Shown one piece after another: positions 29,258 through 29,403 of a stretch of DNA of 29,403 nt (positions are counted from its first letter, which is position 1; every line of letters starts with the position of its first letter). Origin of the DNA: Welwitschia mirabilis (taxonomy: Eukaryota; Gnetophyta; Gnetopsida; Welwitschiales); the NCBI GenBank assembly GCA_051453625.1, contig JBOZIK010000001.1, forward strand, positions 180,870,161-180,899,563, given 5' to 3'. Under the pieces are notes generated by a model that saw nothing but the letters and a program-made list of their open reading frames with translations, had not been told where the DNA came from and did not search any database. The translations under genes were made by a program, and so were the position numbers.

Positions 29258-29275
29258 TGGTATCAGAGCCAGGTT
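29258..29275 (+). other. tRNA-iMet primer-binding site
   Basis: tggtatcagagccaggtt is an exact 18-nt complement of the plant initiator methionine tRNA 3' end. It sits two bases after the LTR. This is the hallmark start of Ty1/copia minus-strand synthesis. Confidence 0.92.
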
Positions 29276-29310
29276 GCCTACCAAGTGTTTGATATTATTA
29301 CTTAGCTAAG

Positions 29311-29403
29311 ATGAATGGTGGAAGTTCTTCTTCTGGAATAGATGTAGAAAAGCTTATTAGTAATAATTATAATTACTAAAAGCTATGTATAAAAGATTTT
29401 CTA
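29311..29403 (+). pseudogene. gag: Ty1/copia gag N-terminus (truncated by window end)
   Basis: From ATG 29311 the frame reads MNGGSSSSGIDVEKLISNNY, then NY, a TAA stop, then KLCIKDFL. Copia gag usually starts with a serine-rich stretch followed by kLnxxNYxxWKxxMxxxL. The stop occupies the place of the conserved W (TGG to TAA would need two G-to-A changes). The rest is outside the window. The start is the first ATG after the PBS. Confidence 0.65.

Larger units (their letters stand above)
28968..29403 (+). mobile_element. Ty1/copia element, 5' end only
   Basis: LTR, perfect iMet primer-binding site and gag start in the correct order and spacing, cut by the window end. Its PBS is unmutated, unlike every other PBS here, so it is probably the youngest insertion in the window. 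Confidence 0.75.

Overview
This window is repeat-rich, AT-rich nuclear DNA from a flowering plant. It consists almost entirely of old, broken LTR retrotransposons inserted into one another. I see no intact host gene, no rRNA or tRNA gene and no prokaryotic signature. The plant assignment rests on Ty3/gypsy gag, protease and reverse transcriptase of Athila-like type, LTRs followed by degraded tRNA-Asp primer-binding sites, Ty1/copia gag/pol remains, a textbook tRNA-iMet primer-binding site, and a decayed ORF resembling the plant-specific transposon-protein domain. All coding regions carry stops and frameshifts. Five runs of N interrupt the sequence as large gaps (four of exactly 100, one of 451) plus a 10-N run, so order and copy number inside the nest are partly an assembly question.

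The nest has three readable layers. Layer 1 (oldest) is a plus-strand SIRE-like Ty1/copia element. It is visible from 18280 (gag zinc knuckle, protease, GAG-pre-integrase remains) through a plant-transposon-type ORF (about 20430-21240) to a polypurine tract at 22746 and a 3' LTR from 22760 to about 24450. Layer 2 is a minus-strand Athila-like Ty3/gypsy element inserted in the copia gag at 18279/18280. Its 5' LTR is 17032-18279, its tRNA-Asp PBS is 17010-17028, its gag is 15858-16290 continuing at 2755-2240, its protease is about 1150-1510 and its RT is about 1-640; the rest lies left of the window. Layer 3 is a plus-strand array of a related family (2761-15852) inserted in the gag of layer 2. 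It is flanked by a 5-bp target duplication (ctgtg / ccgtg), and the gag frame is kept when the array is removed.

The layer 3 array has five LTRs on the plus strand (A 2761-3714, B visible 4729-5142, C 9381-10442, D 12775-13838, E 14818-15852), with TGTTGC...GCAACA-type ends, a TATA box in four of them (the fifth is hidden by a gap), and PBSs after A, B and D. Between A and B lies a gag fragment. Between B and C lies a non-autonomous-looking body with an unrecognised decayed ORF of roughly 510 codons (5775-7308). A minus-strand PBS plus LTR fragment (10443-10963) abuts LTR C head-on.

Right of the nest, 24665-26719 looks like a Ty3/gypsy Del/Tekay-type LTR with a degraded iMet PBS. 26740-28960 holds weakly coding-like decayed sequence on the minus strand. 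At 28968 a much better preserved Ty1/copia element begins (LTR, perfect 18-nt iMet PBS, gag start) and runs off the window. The most unusual items are the unknown ORF in the B-C element, a family of GTCATC...GATGAC hairpins scattered through LTRs, leaders and 3' regions of both gypsy subfamilies, and a cluster of AGACATCT/AGATGTCT octamers in the copia LTR.
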